Positions 15,654-24,604 of a stretch of DNA of 35,527 nucleotides are shown here, piece by piece. Made by a program: the position numbers and the translations under genes. The DNA comes from Anaerolineales bacterium (GTDB lineage: Bacteria; Chloroflexota; Anaerolineae; Anaerolineales; UBA11657): assembly GCA_022450585.1 (NCBI GenBank), contig JAKUPR010000013.1, forward strand, positions 1 to 35,527, in the 5' to 3' direction. A model generated the notes under the pieces. That model was given only the letters and a program-made list of their open reading frames with translations. It was not told the DNA's origin and searched no databases. Each line of letters starts with the position of its first letter. Within the stretch, counting starts at the first letter, position 1.

Positions 15654-16841
15654 ATGCCGGAATTGAAAATCGGTGATTTACTTGTCTCGTTATATGACAT
15701 CTTAGGCTGGTCGTTGAGTTTACTAGGTCTCCACTCCAGCGCAGTGTCGGTGTTGCAGAAGATCGTCTCCGGTTTTGTTCTGGCTAATTTTGTTATGCTT
15801 ACTCCTATTTTTACCATTTGGGTTGAGCGAAAGGTTGCTGGTAGATTTCAAGATCGTCTGGGACCCAATCGTGTGGGACCGTTTGGGCTGTTCCAGTCAT
15901 TTGCGGACATAGTGAAGCTGGTTATAAAGGAAGATATTACGCCGGCGGGTGCAGACAAAGTTGTATTCAATATTGGTCCCGTGTTGGCAGTGATGTCGGT
16001 TGTCGGTATTTGGGCAGTTATTCCCTTTGCTTCGACAATGGTTGGTACTGACATGAATGTTGGCATACTGTACAGTGTGGCTGTGGGGGCAATCGGTACG
16101 TTAGCTATCATGATGGGTGGTTGGGCAAGTAACAACAAATATGCTTTGCTGGGCGCTTTCAGGACAGTTTCGCAACTGGTTTCCTATGAAGTTCCTATGA
16201 TTATTGCTCTGCTCGTGCCGACGATGCTGGCAGGTTCAATGCGAATGAATGCAATAGTGGCTGAACAACAGGTGTGGTTTGTTGTGGCTGCGCCGCTGGC
16301 AATGTTGATTTTTTTGATATCAAGCATAGCGGAAGTTGGTCGAGCTCCGTTCGACCTTCTGGAGGCTGAAAGTGAAATAGTGGCGGGTTTTCACGTCGAG
16401 TATACCGGCATGAAGTTTGGAGTGTGGATGCTTGCTGAATTCGTGCATGCCTTCACTATTTCTGCATTGGCAGCAGTTGTGTTTTTTGGAGGTTGGCGTG
16501 GACCCTTAGCGGAGCAGTATCCGCTGTTGGGGGTGGTCTACTTCCTTATTAAGACCTATATTATTTATTTGTTCCTGCTATGGATAAGGGTTACGTTGCC
16601 CCGCGTAAGAATTGATCAAATGAACAATCTAAACTGGAAGTTCTTGGTTCCGCTTTCTCTAGCGGTGCTTGTGGTTACAGCGTTGGTGGACAAGGCGGTG
16701 CCTGTTGGTGCTAGTCTGGGTGTCCGCTCCTTGGTTTTGTTTCTCGCCAATGTAGCTTTGATATTGGTATCCATAAGTTTACTGGCGGGATTTTCCCGTA
16801 AGTTGCAGGCATCTGAGAATATCAGTGTCGATAGTGGTTAA
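15654..16841 (+). CDS. nuoH: NADH-quinone oxidoreductase subunit H
   Basis: NuoH forms the quinone-binding channel joining the peripheral and membrane arms. The 395-residue protein has about eight membrane helices. Conserved features present are WVERKVAGRFQDRLGPNRVG, the acidic loop around SFADIVKLVIKEDITP, and EVGRAPFDLLEAESEIVAGF, whose glutamates line the E-channel, followed by HVEYTGMKFG. It is somewhat longer than E. coli NuoH (325) because of an N-terminal extension of about 45 residues and a C-terminal tail. GGAG lies ten bases before the ATG. Its natural neighbour nuoI is missing; a 104-base gap precedes nuoJ. Confidence 0.95.
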   Translation: MPELKIGDLLVSLYDILGWSLSLLGLHSSAVSVLQKIVSGFVLANFVMLTPIFTIWVERKVAGRFQDRLGPNRVGPFGLFQSFADIVKLVIKEDITPAGADKVVFNIGPVLAVMSVVGIWAVIPFASTMVGTDMNVGILYSVAVGAIGTLAIMMGGWASNNKYALLGAFRTVSQLVSYEVPMIIALLVPTMLAGSMRMNAIVAEQQVWFVVAAPLAMLIFLISSIAEVGRAPFDLLEAESEIVAGFHVEYTGMKFGVWMLAEFVHAFTISALAAVVFFGGWRGPLAEQYPLLGVVYFLIKTYIIYLFLLWIRVTLPRVRIDQMNNLNWKFLVPLSLAVLVVTALVDKAVPVGASLGVRSLVLFLANVALILVSISLLAGFSRKLQASENISVDSG

Positions 16842-16945
16842 GAGTGTGCCGTGGTTAATTTTATTACAATGGAAATCCTGCCGTTAGTTTTCGACGCAGT
16901 GAAAATTTACCCGATTGCAGTGACTGACTCACGATTTGTTCTGGG

Positions 16946-17464
16946 ATGGAAGCTGTGAGTGCTGCGCAAATCATTTTCATTGTCGTTGCATTGCTTACTG
17001 TTGCAACTACGTTCCTAGTAGTCACTGTGCGCAACTTAATTCATGCGGCCCTCTGGTTGGTGGCCACCCTGTTTGGAATAGCGGTGATTTTCGTTCTTCT
17101 GGATGCAGGTTTCATGGCCACAGTACAGATAGTGCTCTACATTGGCGCGATTGCTATACTGATTGTATTTGCAGTAATGTTGACACGACGGGTGATGCAG
17201 GACGTTGGACCGCAGAGTAATGAGAACTGGTGGTTGGGGACAATTGTTGCCGCAGTTTTTTTTGCGGCTATCTCCACTTTGCTCTGGAGTATTCGTTGGC
17301 CTGCGTTACCAGGTGCGGTGGTTGGTGATACCGTATTGGCGCTGGGTCGGAGCCTAGTAGACCCTAATCAGTATGTGATTCCGTTTGAAGTCGCTTCGGT
17401 TATGCTTATCATAGCCCTGATTGGTTCGATTACGTTGGCACTACCTGGAAAGCAATCGGAATGA
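16946..17464 (+). CDS. nuoJ: NADH-quinone oxidoreductase subunit J
   Basis: NuoJ is a five-helix membrane subunit beside NuoK and NuoA. The 172-residue protein has the conserved third-helix region FVLLDAGFMATVQIVLYIGAIAILIVF, which is the strongest family signature. Helices are near 8-27, 32-50, 55-80, 90-110 and 145-166. The last two are separated by a hydrophilic loop (residues about 115-140). The start follows a short G-rich stretch without a good Shine-Dalgarno. nuoK starts 48 bases downstream. Confidence 0.93.
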   Translation: MEAVSAAQIIFIVVALLTVATTFLVVTVRNLIHAALWLVATLFGIAVIFVLLDAGFMATVQIVLYIGAIAILIVFAVMLTRRVMQDVGPQSNENWWLGTIVAAVFFAAISTLLWSIRWPALPGAVVGDTVLALGRSLVDPNQYVIPFEVASVMLIIALIGSITLALPGKQSE

Positions 17465-17512
17465 ATGAACGATTATCTTTTTTTGCTTCAGAGTGGGTTC
17501 AGGTGAATTGAT

Positions 17513-17821
17513 ATGGTGCCTCTATCCTGGTATCTTACTTTTGCAGCTGCCCTATTTGCACTAGGTCTTTATGCAGTGCTTGCCCGAAAAAATGCCGTAG
17601 CAATATTGATGGGCGTAGAAATAATGCTCAATGCTGTAATTGTTAATCTCGTTGCATTCTGGCGTTATGGGAATCCCTCAGACATAGCTGGGCAAGCCTT
17701 CGCTGTAATTGTTTTTGCTGTAGCGGCAGCTGAGGCAGCTGTGGGGCTCGCTCTGATAATCTCGATTTACAGGAGACGGGAAACGGTCATGGCAGAACAA
17801 ATCGACCTGATGAAGTGGTAA
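17513..17821 (+). CDS. nuoK: NADH-quinone oxidoreductase subunit K
   Basis: NuoK is the three-helix antiporter-like (MrpC-type) subunit. At 102 residues it has normal length. The two key membrane glutamates are Glu36 (GVEIMLN) and Glu74 (AAAEAAVGLAL), matching the essential pair in E. coli. AGGTGA precedes the ATG. The TAA is followed two bases later by the nuoL ATG. Confidence 0.95.
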   Translation: MVPLSWYLTFAAALFALGLYAVLARKNAVAILMGVEIMLNAVIVNLVAFWRYGNPSDIAGQAFAVIVFAVAAAEAAVGLALIISIYRRRETVMAEQIDLMKW

Positions 17822-17823
17822 TC

Positions 17824-19983
17824 ATGGATTTCTTCTCTCTACTAGCTTGGCTGATTCCTGTGCCGCCATTGCTATCCTTTTTCATAATCATACTATTTAC
17901 TAACCAAGACCGACGATTAAGCCACTTGGTTGCTCTGGGTGCTATAGGTCTATCATTGCTATTTAGCTGGACGGTTGTGTTCCGGGCGCTTGGCACACAT
18001 CATTTCGCGGAACATCCCATCGCAGTAAGCGTGGCGTGGCTTCCTACGGGTGATAGCGTTTTTCGTATGGGCGTGGCTGTTGACCCACTAACCGTGGTTA
18101 TGCTATTTTTTGTGCCATTGGCATGCTTTCTAATAATCCTTTACAGTGTTGGATATTCTAACTACGGCAAACCGTTAGATCAGCGTGATTTGCCAGGTAG
18201 TCCTCCTCACCATGGTGTCGAGCCAATGTACTCCCGCTTTTTCGCATTTCTTTCCTTGTTTGCGGGGGCGATGTTGTTGTTGACTGTGGCCGATAATTTG
18301 CTTTTGTTGTTCTTCGGATGGGAAATAATGGGGCTGTGCTCCTATCTACTGATAGGCTTCTGGTACGGCCGTAATTATGATGATTCAAATCAGATTACCC
18401 CACGGCAAGCGGCTGTGAAGGCGTTTATCACCACTAGATTTGCGGATGTAATAATGCTGATAGGTATTGTTTATCTGTACAGTGAGGCGGGAACTCTAAA
18501 TTTTCGGGAGATCTTCTTCAGTGCAGATATCATGAATCATTTGCTGCACACGCCTTCGTTGATTGGTGGCTTGGCTGCTGCTCACTTGATTGGCCTACTG
18601 ATTTTCGTCGGTACCGTTGGGAAGAGTGCGCAGTTTCCCCTGCATGTATGGCTGCCAGATGCTATGGAAGGCCCGACGCCTGTCAGTGCTATGATTCACG
18701 CCGCGGCTATGGTGTCTGCAGGCGTGTATATGATTGTGAGAATGTTTCCTCTGCTGTCTGCGGGCGGCGGGGTGCATGGTGGTAGTCCCACAATGACTGT
18801 GATGGCATTCATAGGTGGGTTCACGGCACTATTCGCTGCTACGATTGCTCTTGCCCAAAATGATGTTAAACGTGTGTTAGCCTATTCCACCATCAGTCAA
18901 CTGGGTTATATGGTGGCAGCTCTGGGTATAGGTGCGTATGTGGCCGCGGCATTTCATTTGATGACCCATGCTTTTTTCAAAGCATTACTTTTCATGGGGT
19001 CCGGGTCCATTATTCATGGTGTCGAGCATGGAATGCATCATACAAATGAAAAGCTGGACCCACAGGATATGTTGAATATGGGTGGTCTTGCTAAACGTAT
19101 GCCCACTACATACTGGACGTTTGTGGTTGGTGGATTGTCATTAGCAGGATTTCCATTTGTGACGGCTGGATTCTGGTCTAAGGACGAGATATTGGCAGAC
19201 GCATTCGCACATGGACACTGGTGGGTATTTGTTGTGTTATTGATTTCTGCATTTTTAACCGCGTTTTATACCATGCGCCAAATCTCACTTACTTTTCTAG
19301 GGGATGCTAGAACTGAAAGTGCGGCAAAAGCTCATGAGAGTGCCTGGACAATGACTTTGCCTTTGGTAGTGCTATCGTTCTTTGCTGTTCTTGCTGGATA
19401 TGTTGGAGTACATATGGATTTTCCGGTTTTGGGAGATATGCTAGGCAACAATCCATTTGAACATTTTGTTGTAGGCACACTTCCCCATCATCTTGATGGG
19501 TTTGAATTCAACTGGACCCCGGTGCTTTTCTCGGTTCTTGTGGGAATTGGTGGTTTGGGATTGGGTTGGTTGATCTATGGGCGTAGGCCTCTATCCGCTG
19601 GGCAGCCGGATCCGCTAGTTGCACGTCTTGGCCCAATCCACAAATTGCTTGTAGGAAAATATTTCCTCGATGAGTTCTACAATTTCGCACTAGTCCGACC
19701 GGCGAAATGGGTTTCCGAGGTTGTGTCTTTCCTCTGGATTGACCGAGTTATTATTGATGGTGTGTTGCATACTATCGCGAGATTTACGATGCGTATCGGA
19801 GCGGGGGCGCGCTGGTTTGACAAATGGGGTATCAATTACGCGCCTGATAAGCTTAGTGATGGTATTAGGGCGTCCGGGTATTCATTTCGTGTGATTCAGA
19901 CGGGGCGTGTGCAAGATTATCTTCTGATAACCCTTACTGCGGTTATAGCTGTGAGCGGCGTGTTGTTTCTAATGTTGAGGTAG
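17824..19983 (+). CDS. nuoL: NADH-quinone oxidoreductase subunit L with extended lateral-helix region
   Basis: NuoL is the distal antiporter-like proton-pumping subunit with a C-terminal lateral helix. Family motifs present: LLLFFGWEIMGLCSYLLIGF (TM5 Glu), GTVGKSAQFPLHVWLPDAM (TM7 Lys) and EGPTPVSAMIHAAAMVSAGVY. The C-terminus ends in the usual FRVIQTGRVQDYLL and a final membrane helix. The protein (719 residues) is about 100 longer than E. coli NuoL. Part of this lies between WIDRVIIDG and RVIQTGRVQDY, where about 25 extra residues (ARWFDKWGIN through SGYS) lengthen the lateral-helix region. The ATG at 17824 is preferred; an in-frame GTG at 17815 would overlap nuoK. Confidence 0.95.
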   Translation: MDFFSLLAWLIPVPPLLSFFIIILFTNQDRRLSHLVALGAIGLSLLFSWTVVFRALGTHHFAEHPIAVSVAWLPTGDSVFRMGVAVDPLTVVMLFFVPLACFLIILYSVGYSNYGKPLDQRDLPGSPPHHGVEPMYSRFFAFLSLFAGAMLLLTVADNLLLLFFGWEIMGLCSYLLIGFWYGRNYDDSNQITPRQAAVKAFITTRFADVIMLIGIVYLYSEAGTLNFREIFFSADIMNHLLHTPSLIGGLAAAHLIGLLIFVGTVGKSAQFPLHVWLPDAMEGPTPVSAMIHAAAMVSAGVYMIVRMFPLLSAGGGVHGGSPTMTVMAFIGGFTALFAATIALAQNDVKRVLAYSTISQLGYMVAALGIGAYVAAAFHLMTHAFFKALLFMGSGSIIHGVEHGMHHTNEKLDPQDMLNMGGLAKRMPTTYWTFVVGGLSLAGFPFVTAGFWSKDEILADAFAHGHWWVFVVLLISAFLTAFYTMRQISLTFLGDARTESAAKAHESAWTMTLPLVVLSFFAVLAGYVGVHMDFPVLGDMLGNNPFEHFVVGTLPHHLDGFEFNWTPVLFSVLVGIGGLGLGWLIYGRRPLSAGQPDPLVARLGPIHKLLVGKYFLDEFYNFALVRPAKWVSEVVSFLWIDRVIIDGVLHTIARFTMRIGAGARWFDKWGINYAPDKLSDGIRASGYSFRVIQTGRVQDYLLITLTAVIAVSGVLFLMLR

Positions 19984-19999
19984 CACAGGGAGACGAGAC

Positions 20000-21577
20000 A
20001 TGAATGAATTTATTATGCAACGTCTTCTGACGCTGATTTTGTTTGCACCTGTGGTAGGTATGGTCGCAGTGATGTTGGTGCCTAGCGAGCGCAAGCAAGC
20101 GGTGCGTTGGGTTTCTCTGGTAGCTAGTCTAGTGCCGTTCGGTCTCTCGGTATTACTCTGGGTAAATTTCGACAATGGTGCGACAGGTTTTCAGTTTGAA
20201 GAGCGAGCCGAATGGTACACGGTAATTCGGTCTTCGTATCATCTAGGCGTTGATGGTATCAGTGTGCCAATGATTCTATTGACTACGCTTTTGACGCCAT
20301 TGGGCATTCTTACGTCTTTTGGCATTCAGGATCGTGTGAAAGCCTACATGTTGCTTTTCCTAATGCTGGAGACTGGAATGCTAGGTGTCTTCATGGCGCT
20401 TGATCTGATCCTCTTTTTCCTATTCTGGGAAATTGGCCTCGTGCCGATGTATTTTCTTATTAGTGTCTGGGGCAGCCCGAAAGGTGAACGCGAGTTTGGC
20501 AGTGGAAAAAGAGTTTCGGCACGGTATTATGCTTCGTACAAATTTTTTGTTTATACACTTGGGGGTTCACTTGGCTTGTTGTTGGCGATTCAGATTCTGG
20601 GCCTCGTTGGCGGCAGCTTTGACCTGATTGTATTATTGGACAAATGGCCAAATTTCTCCGGGGAGTTGTTTGCCAACATCCCAACTTCTGCTGTGCGATC
20701 CGCTGCATTCTGGGCATTTGTTTTGGCTTTTGCTATCAAAGTCCCGTTATGGCCTTTTCATACGTGGCTGCCCGATGCGCATACAGAGGCGCCTACGGCT
20801 GGCTCGATGATACTGGCTGGGGTGCTGCTTAAGCTAGGTGCTTATGGATTTCTCAGACTCGTTCTACCACTCTTCCCACAGGAGGCACATGACGCTGCGC
20901 CAGTCCTAGCCTTTTTAGCTATGGCAGCGATTGTCCTTGGTGCGCTTTCCGCCTATGGCCAAAGTGATTTCAAGAGATTGGTAGCATATTCTTCCGTCAA
21001 CCATATGGGTTTTGTTGTATTGGGCATCGCCGCGGCTGCGTGGGTGGCTGGCAGCAGTGACGCAGGAATGCGTCTGAGTGGTACGCTTGCGACTACTGGT
21101 GTTGTCCTTCAGATGTTCAACCATGGTCTCTCTGCGGCAGCAATGTTCTTTCTCGTTGGAGTAGTGTATGACCGTGTGCACACCCGTGATCTGGACGAAC
21201 TGGGTGGTGGCATCTGGCAGCTCGCTCCGGCCTATGGCGGGATTCTTATATTTAGTTCTATGGCTTCTCTAGGTTTGCCTGGACTAAACGGCTTTGTCTC
21301 CGAGTTCGCTATTGTGCGCGGTGCTTGGCCTATCTTTTCTGCAGTCACGGCGGTGAGTATGGTGGGACTATTTTTCACTGGTGCATATATATTGAAGGGA
21401 ATCCGGCAGGTGCTGCATGGTCCTCGCAATGAGAAGTGGTCTCATCACGAAATGGAAGTGACGACTCGAGAGAAGGTGATAGTTGCGCCCCTGATGCTAC
21501 TTATGTTGATTATTGGTTTGTGGCCGTGGTGGATTACTAGCGTGATTAATGAAACTGCTAAAAGTCTGATTGGGTAA
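20000..21577 (+). CDS. nuoM: NADH-quinone oxidoreductase subunit M (copy 1, canonical)
   Basis: This 525-residue antiporter-like subunit has about 14 membrane helices and the complete set of conserved charged residues: Glu144 (LFWEIGLVPMYFLI), Lys247 (AFAIKVPLWPFHTWLPDAH), Lys278 (GVLLKLGAYG) and the TM12 glutamate in LPGLNGFVSEFAI. It is therefore expected to pump. AGGGAG precedes the ATG. Its stop overlaps the start of the second nuoM (TAATG), so the two copies are translationally coupled. Confidence 0.95.
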   Translation: MNEFIMQRLLTLILFAPVVGMVAVMLVPSERKQAVRWVSLVASLVPFGLSVLLWVNFDNGATGFQFEERAEWYTVIRSSYHLGVDGISVPMILLTTLLTPLGILTSFGIQDRVKAYMLLFLMLETGMLGVFMALDLILFFLFWEIGLVPMYFLISVWGSPKGEREFGSGKRVSARYYASYKFFVYTLGGSLGLLLAIQILGLVGGSFDLIVLLDKWPNFSGELFANIPTSAVRSAAFWAFVLAFAIKVPLWPFHTWLPDAHTEAPTAGSMILAGVLLKLGAYGFLRLVLPLFPQEAHDAAPVLAFLAMAAIVLGALSAYGQSDFKRLVAYSSVNHMGFVVLGIAAAAWVAGSSDAGMRLSGTLATTGVVLQMFNHGLSAAAMFFLVGVVYDRVHTRDLDELGGGIWQLAPAYGGILIFSSMASLGLPGLNGFVSEFAIVRGAWPIFSAVTAVSMVGLFFTGAYILKGIRQVLHGPRNEKWSHHEMEVTTREKVIVAPLMLLMLIIGLWPWWITSVINETAKSLIG

Positions 21578-23091
21578 TGGAAATGGGTTTTCCGATTCTG
21601 TCAATCATCACTCTCACTCCTTTTGCAGCCGGTGTGCTGCTGTTGTTGTTTCCAGCAGAACGTAAGCGCGAAATCCGAATTACTGCGTTGGCGGCCGCTA
21701 GTCTAACTTTAATTCTCTCCGTGGTTGCTTACGTCAGCTATGACATGGAAAAGGCGGGCTATCAATTTGTGGAGAAATTTACATGGGTTGATACACTAGG
21801 AATCTCCTATTATGTTGGCGTAGATGGCATCAGCCTGCCGATGGTTCTTCTCACAGGAATGGTTATGTTCACAGGGGTGCTGATTTCGTGGGGTATTGAT
21901 GATCGACCGCGCGAGTTTTTCGCATTCTTGTTTATTCTTGCTACTGGAGTCTTTGGCGTGTTTGTGGCACTAGATCTGTTTCACCTATTTTTCTTCTATG
22001 AAATAGCGGTGTTCCCTATGTATCTTCTGATAGCAATATGGGGTTGGAAGGAAACCCGTGAATACGCTGCGATGAAACTGACGCTCTATCTGTTCATCGG
22101 CTCAGTACTTGCTCTCGTAGGGATGTTGGCAATGTATTTTATTTCTGGTCTCGGTACGTTCGACATGATAGCTCTTGAGAATGCTGATTTCTCGTTTGCA
22201 TTTCAGAAATTCTGGTTCCCATTTGTGTTTTTTGGCTTTGCTGTGTTAGCAGGTATTTTCCCGTTTCACAACTGGAGTCCGGACGGACATGTGGCTGCTC
22301 CTACTGCTGTCTCAATGTTTCATGCAGGGGTACTCATGAAGCTGGGCGCTTTTGCGGCTCTCCGTGTCGGGGTTATGCTGCTACCAGAGGGTGCGCGTTT
22401 CTGGCTCCCATTGATTATTTTCCTGGCTCTCATCAATGTTATTTATGGTGCGTTTGTTGCGATGATGCAGCGTGATTTCAAATATGTCATTGGGTTCTCC
22501 TCTGTGTCGCACATGGGTCTTGTGATACTAGGTGTGGCGACGCTAAACCCACAAGGAATCACTGGGGCCGGCTTGCAAATGTTTTCTCACGGTGCGATGA
22601 CAGCATTGTTTTTTGCGTGTGTTGGTATCGTGTATGATAGAGCTCACACGCGCGACATCCCATCCTTAGGTGGTATGGCTAGCAAATTACCGTTTGTGAC
22701 TGTCGCGTTTATTATTGGCGGTCTGGTTTCTATGGGTATGCCTGGTTTCTCTGGTTTTATCGCAGAGCTACCAATATTAATTGGTTTGTGGAATGCAGGC
22801 AGCGTGACCAGTGAGTATTTCATAGCGCCGTATTACACATGGATTGTCATCATCGCGGTGGTTGCGATTGTCATCACAGCCTCATATATCTTGCGGGCTG
22901 TCCATCGCGTTTTCTTCGGAGAGATGCCGGTTGAATTTGAAGGTCATATTTCGCAGTCCACCTGGCGTGACAAGATAGCCATCGTTATGCTTGCTGTAGT
23001 ACTGGTGGCTCTTGGTGTATTCCCTGGGTTGATGGCGCCGCTTATATCCACCGGTGCGGAGAACGTGATGGCGGTTCTAGGAGGTATGTGA
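21577..23091 (+). CDS. nuoM: Second NADH-quinone oxidoreductase subunit M (divergent copy)
   Basis: This 504-residue protein is another NuoM-type antiporter subunit, clearly diverged from the gene before it. It keeps Glu142 (FFYEIAVFPMYLLI), Lys255 (HAGVLMKLGAF) and the TM12 glutamate (MPGFSGFIAELPI). At the position of the TM7 lysine of copy 1 (AFAIKVPLWPFH) it has Leu224 (GFAVLAGIFPFH). The following motif is NWSPDGHVAAP instead of TWLPDAHTEAP. Two NuoM copies in one operon imply a complex I with an additional antiporter module ('2M' type, known in several phyla). Whether this copy translocates protons is uncertain. Confidence 0.92.
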   Translation: MEMGFPILSIITLTPFAAGVLLLLFPAERKREIRITALAAASLTLILSVVAYVSYDMEKAGYQFVEKFTWVDTLGISYYVGVDGISLPMVLLTGMVMFTGVLISWGIDDRPREFFAFLFILATGVFGVFVALDLFHLFFFYEIAVFPMYLLIAIWGWKETREYAAMKLTLYLFIGSVLALVGMLAMYFISGLGTFDMIALENADFSFAFQKFWFPFVFFGFAVLAGIFPFHNWSPDGHVAAPTAVSMFHAGVLMKLGAFAALRVGVMLLPEGARFWLPLIIFLALINVIYGAFVAMMQRDFKYVIGFSSVSHMGLVILGVATLNPQGITGAGLQMFSHGAMTALFFACVGIVYDRAHTRDIPSLGGMASKLPFVTVAFIIGGLVSMGMPGFSGFIAELPILIGLWNAGSVTSEYFIAPYYTWIVIIAVVAIVITASYILRAVHRVFFGEMPVEFEGHISQSTWRDKIAIVMLAVVLVALGVFPGLMAPLISTGAENVMAVLGGM

Positions 23092-24537
23092 GTGAGTATT
23101 GCTAATTTTCATCCTAATGACTTGCTAGCAATCCTTCCTGAATTGGCTTTGGTGGTCCTTGCAGGTGTAATCATGACCATGGATATTGTTCTCGCCGAGA
23201 ACCGTAAGCGCCTGTTAGGTCTGACTACGGCTGTTGGTAGTTTCGTCATAATTGCTGCCGCGGTGATTTTCTCGCAACCGAATGGGGAGTTGATTTGGGG
23301 CGGTATGATCAGCAACGACATGGTTGCTTTTATTTTCCGGTTAGTGTTTATTTTTGCCGGTGGAATCACTGCCCTGCTAAGCGTTGATGTGAAGGGCGTT
23401 GCTCACAAAGGTGATTACTATGCGATTATTCTAGGCGCTGTAGTGGGCATGTGCTTTATGGCTTTAGCGGCAGATATAATTATGCTTTATTTGGCGGTGG
23501 AGACTACAGGTATTGCTGGATACGTGCTTGCAGGTTACGTTCATAGGAGTTCCCGATCTGCTGAGGCTGGCCTTAAGTACTTTCTTTTCGGAGCGGCCAC
23601 ATCCGCAGTAATGCTATATGGCCTTAGCTTGGTATACGGTTTTACTGGTGAGACAAATCTTACGGCAATCGCTTCTGTGCTCGCTTCTGGAAAGGTTGGG
23701 ATTTCCGTCATTCTGGCGTCTGCGATCCTGATTTTGGTTGGTGTAGGCTTTAAAATAGCTATTGTACCCTTTCACTTTTGGGCGCCTGATGTGTATGAAG
23801 GTGCACCCACTCCGGTTACCGGATTTATCTCTACTGCGGCTAAGACTGCGGGATTTGCGGTGCTGATTCGTGTGTTTATCACCGGACTAACCGCCAGTGA
23901 ATATTGGCTACCCATACTTGTGGCGTTGGCTGCTTTGACCATGACGATTGGCAATCTACTCGCTCTTGCGCAAAAGAATATCAAGCGATTGTTAGCATAT
24001 TCCTCAATAGCTCATGCAGGTTATGCGTTGGTGGCTTTCGTGGCTCTTTCTGAATTAGGTGTTGCCGCCACTGTGTTTTATCTTATGGTTTATGTGATAA
24101 CAAATCTTGCTGCTTTCGGGGTGGTCATCTTGGTGTCGCGTAGTGGTGCTGGTGAAGAAATTGCTGGCTACGCTGGCATGAGTCGCCGCTCCCCCTATCT
24201 AGCTCTTGCTATGCTAGTGGCTTTTTTGTCTCTCGCTGGAATGCCCCCGCTCGCCGGATTTTTCGGGAAATTCTACGTCTTCGCAGCGGCTATGAAAGCT
24301 GGATTAGTTTGGTTGGCGCTGGTGGGTGTCCTCAACGCTATCATCGGATTGTACTATTATCTAGTGGTCCTTAAGGTTGTGTACGTTAGCCCTCCTCAGG
24401 AAGGTGCGCTAGCCATTGAAGTGCCGCGCGCCTATAGTTTTGCATTGGTTATACTCTCCGTTGGTATCGTTCTGCTTGGTACCGCTGCATCACCCTGGTT
24501 TGAGTGGGCGTTGAGTGCTGCCCAGGGCATTTTCTAA
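23092..24537 (+). CDS. nuoN: NADH-quinone oxidoreductase subunit N
   Basis: NuoN is the antiporter-like subunit nearest the NuoK/J interface. The 481-residue protein has about 14 helices with Glu137 (YLAVETTGIAGYVL) and TM7 Lys221 (GVGFKIAIVPFHFWAPDVYEG). It also has the second Lys in STAAKTAGFAVL and the loop SLAGMPPLAGFFGKFYVF, whose Lys takes the TM12 position as in other NuoN. The GTG start directly follows the stop of the second nuoM (TGA GTG). It ends the complex I part; the ATP synthase promoter starts seven bases after the stop. Confidence 0.95.
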   Translation: MSIANFHPNDLLAILPELALVVLAGVIMTMDIVLAENRKRLLGLTTAVGSFVIIAAAVIFSQPNGELIWGGMISNDMVAFIFRLVFIFAGGITALLSVDVKGVAHKGDYYAIILGAVVGMCFMALAADIIMLYLAVETTGIAGYVLAGYVHRSSRSAEAGLKYFLFGAATSAVMLYGLSLVYGFTGETNLTAIASVLASGKVGISVILASAILILVGVGFKIAIVPFHFWAPDVYEGAPTPVTGFISTAAKTAGFAVLIRVFITGLTASEYWLPILVALAALTMTIGNLLALAQKNIKRLLAYSSIAHAGYALVAFVALSELGVAATVFYLMVYVITNLAAFGVVILVSRSGAGEEIAGYAGMSRRSPYLALAMLVAFLSLAGMPPLAGFFGKFYVFAAAMKAGLVWLALVGVLNAIIGLYYYLVVLKVVYVSPPQEGALAIEVPRAYSFALVILSVGIVLLGTAASPWFEWALSAAQGIF

Positions 24538-24543
24538 TTAGTT

Positions 24544-24572
24544 TTGACGGTCGGTATGGCTTGTGATATAAT
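24544..24572 (+). promoter_or_regulatory. Promoter of the ATP synthase Fo genes
   Basis: TTGACG (24544-24549), a 17-base spacer and a perfect TATAAT (24567-24572) with an upstream TGn. The start is predicted near 24578. It allows the atp genes to be expressed independently of nuo. Confidence 0.7.
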
Positions 24573-24604
24573 CCGCAAGCTTCGTCCAGGGAGCGAGTTG
24601 ACTT

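Noticed and set aside
16851-16958. A 35-codon frame (GTG start) in the nuoH-nuoJ gap, overlapping the nuoJ start
   Set aside because: It has no ribosome site and no cysteine motifs, so it is not a nuoI remnant. Too little evidence for a gene.
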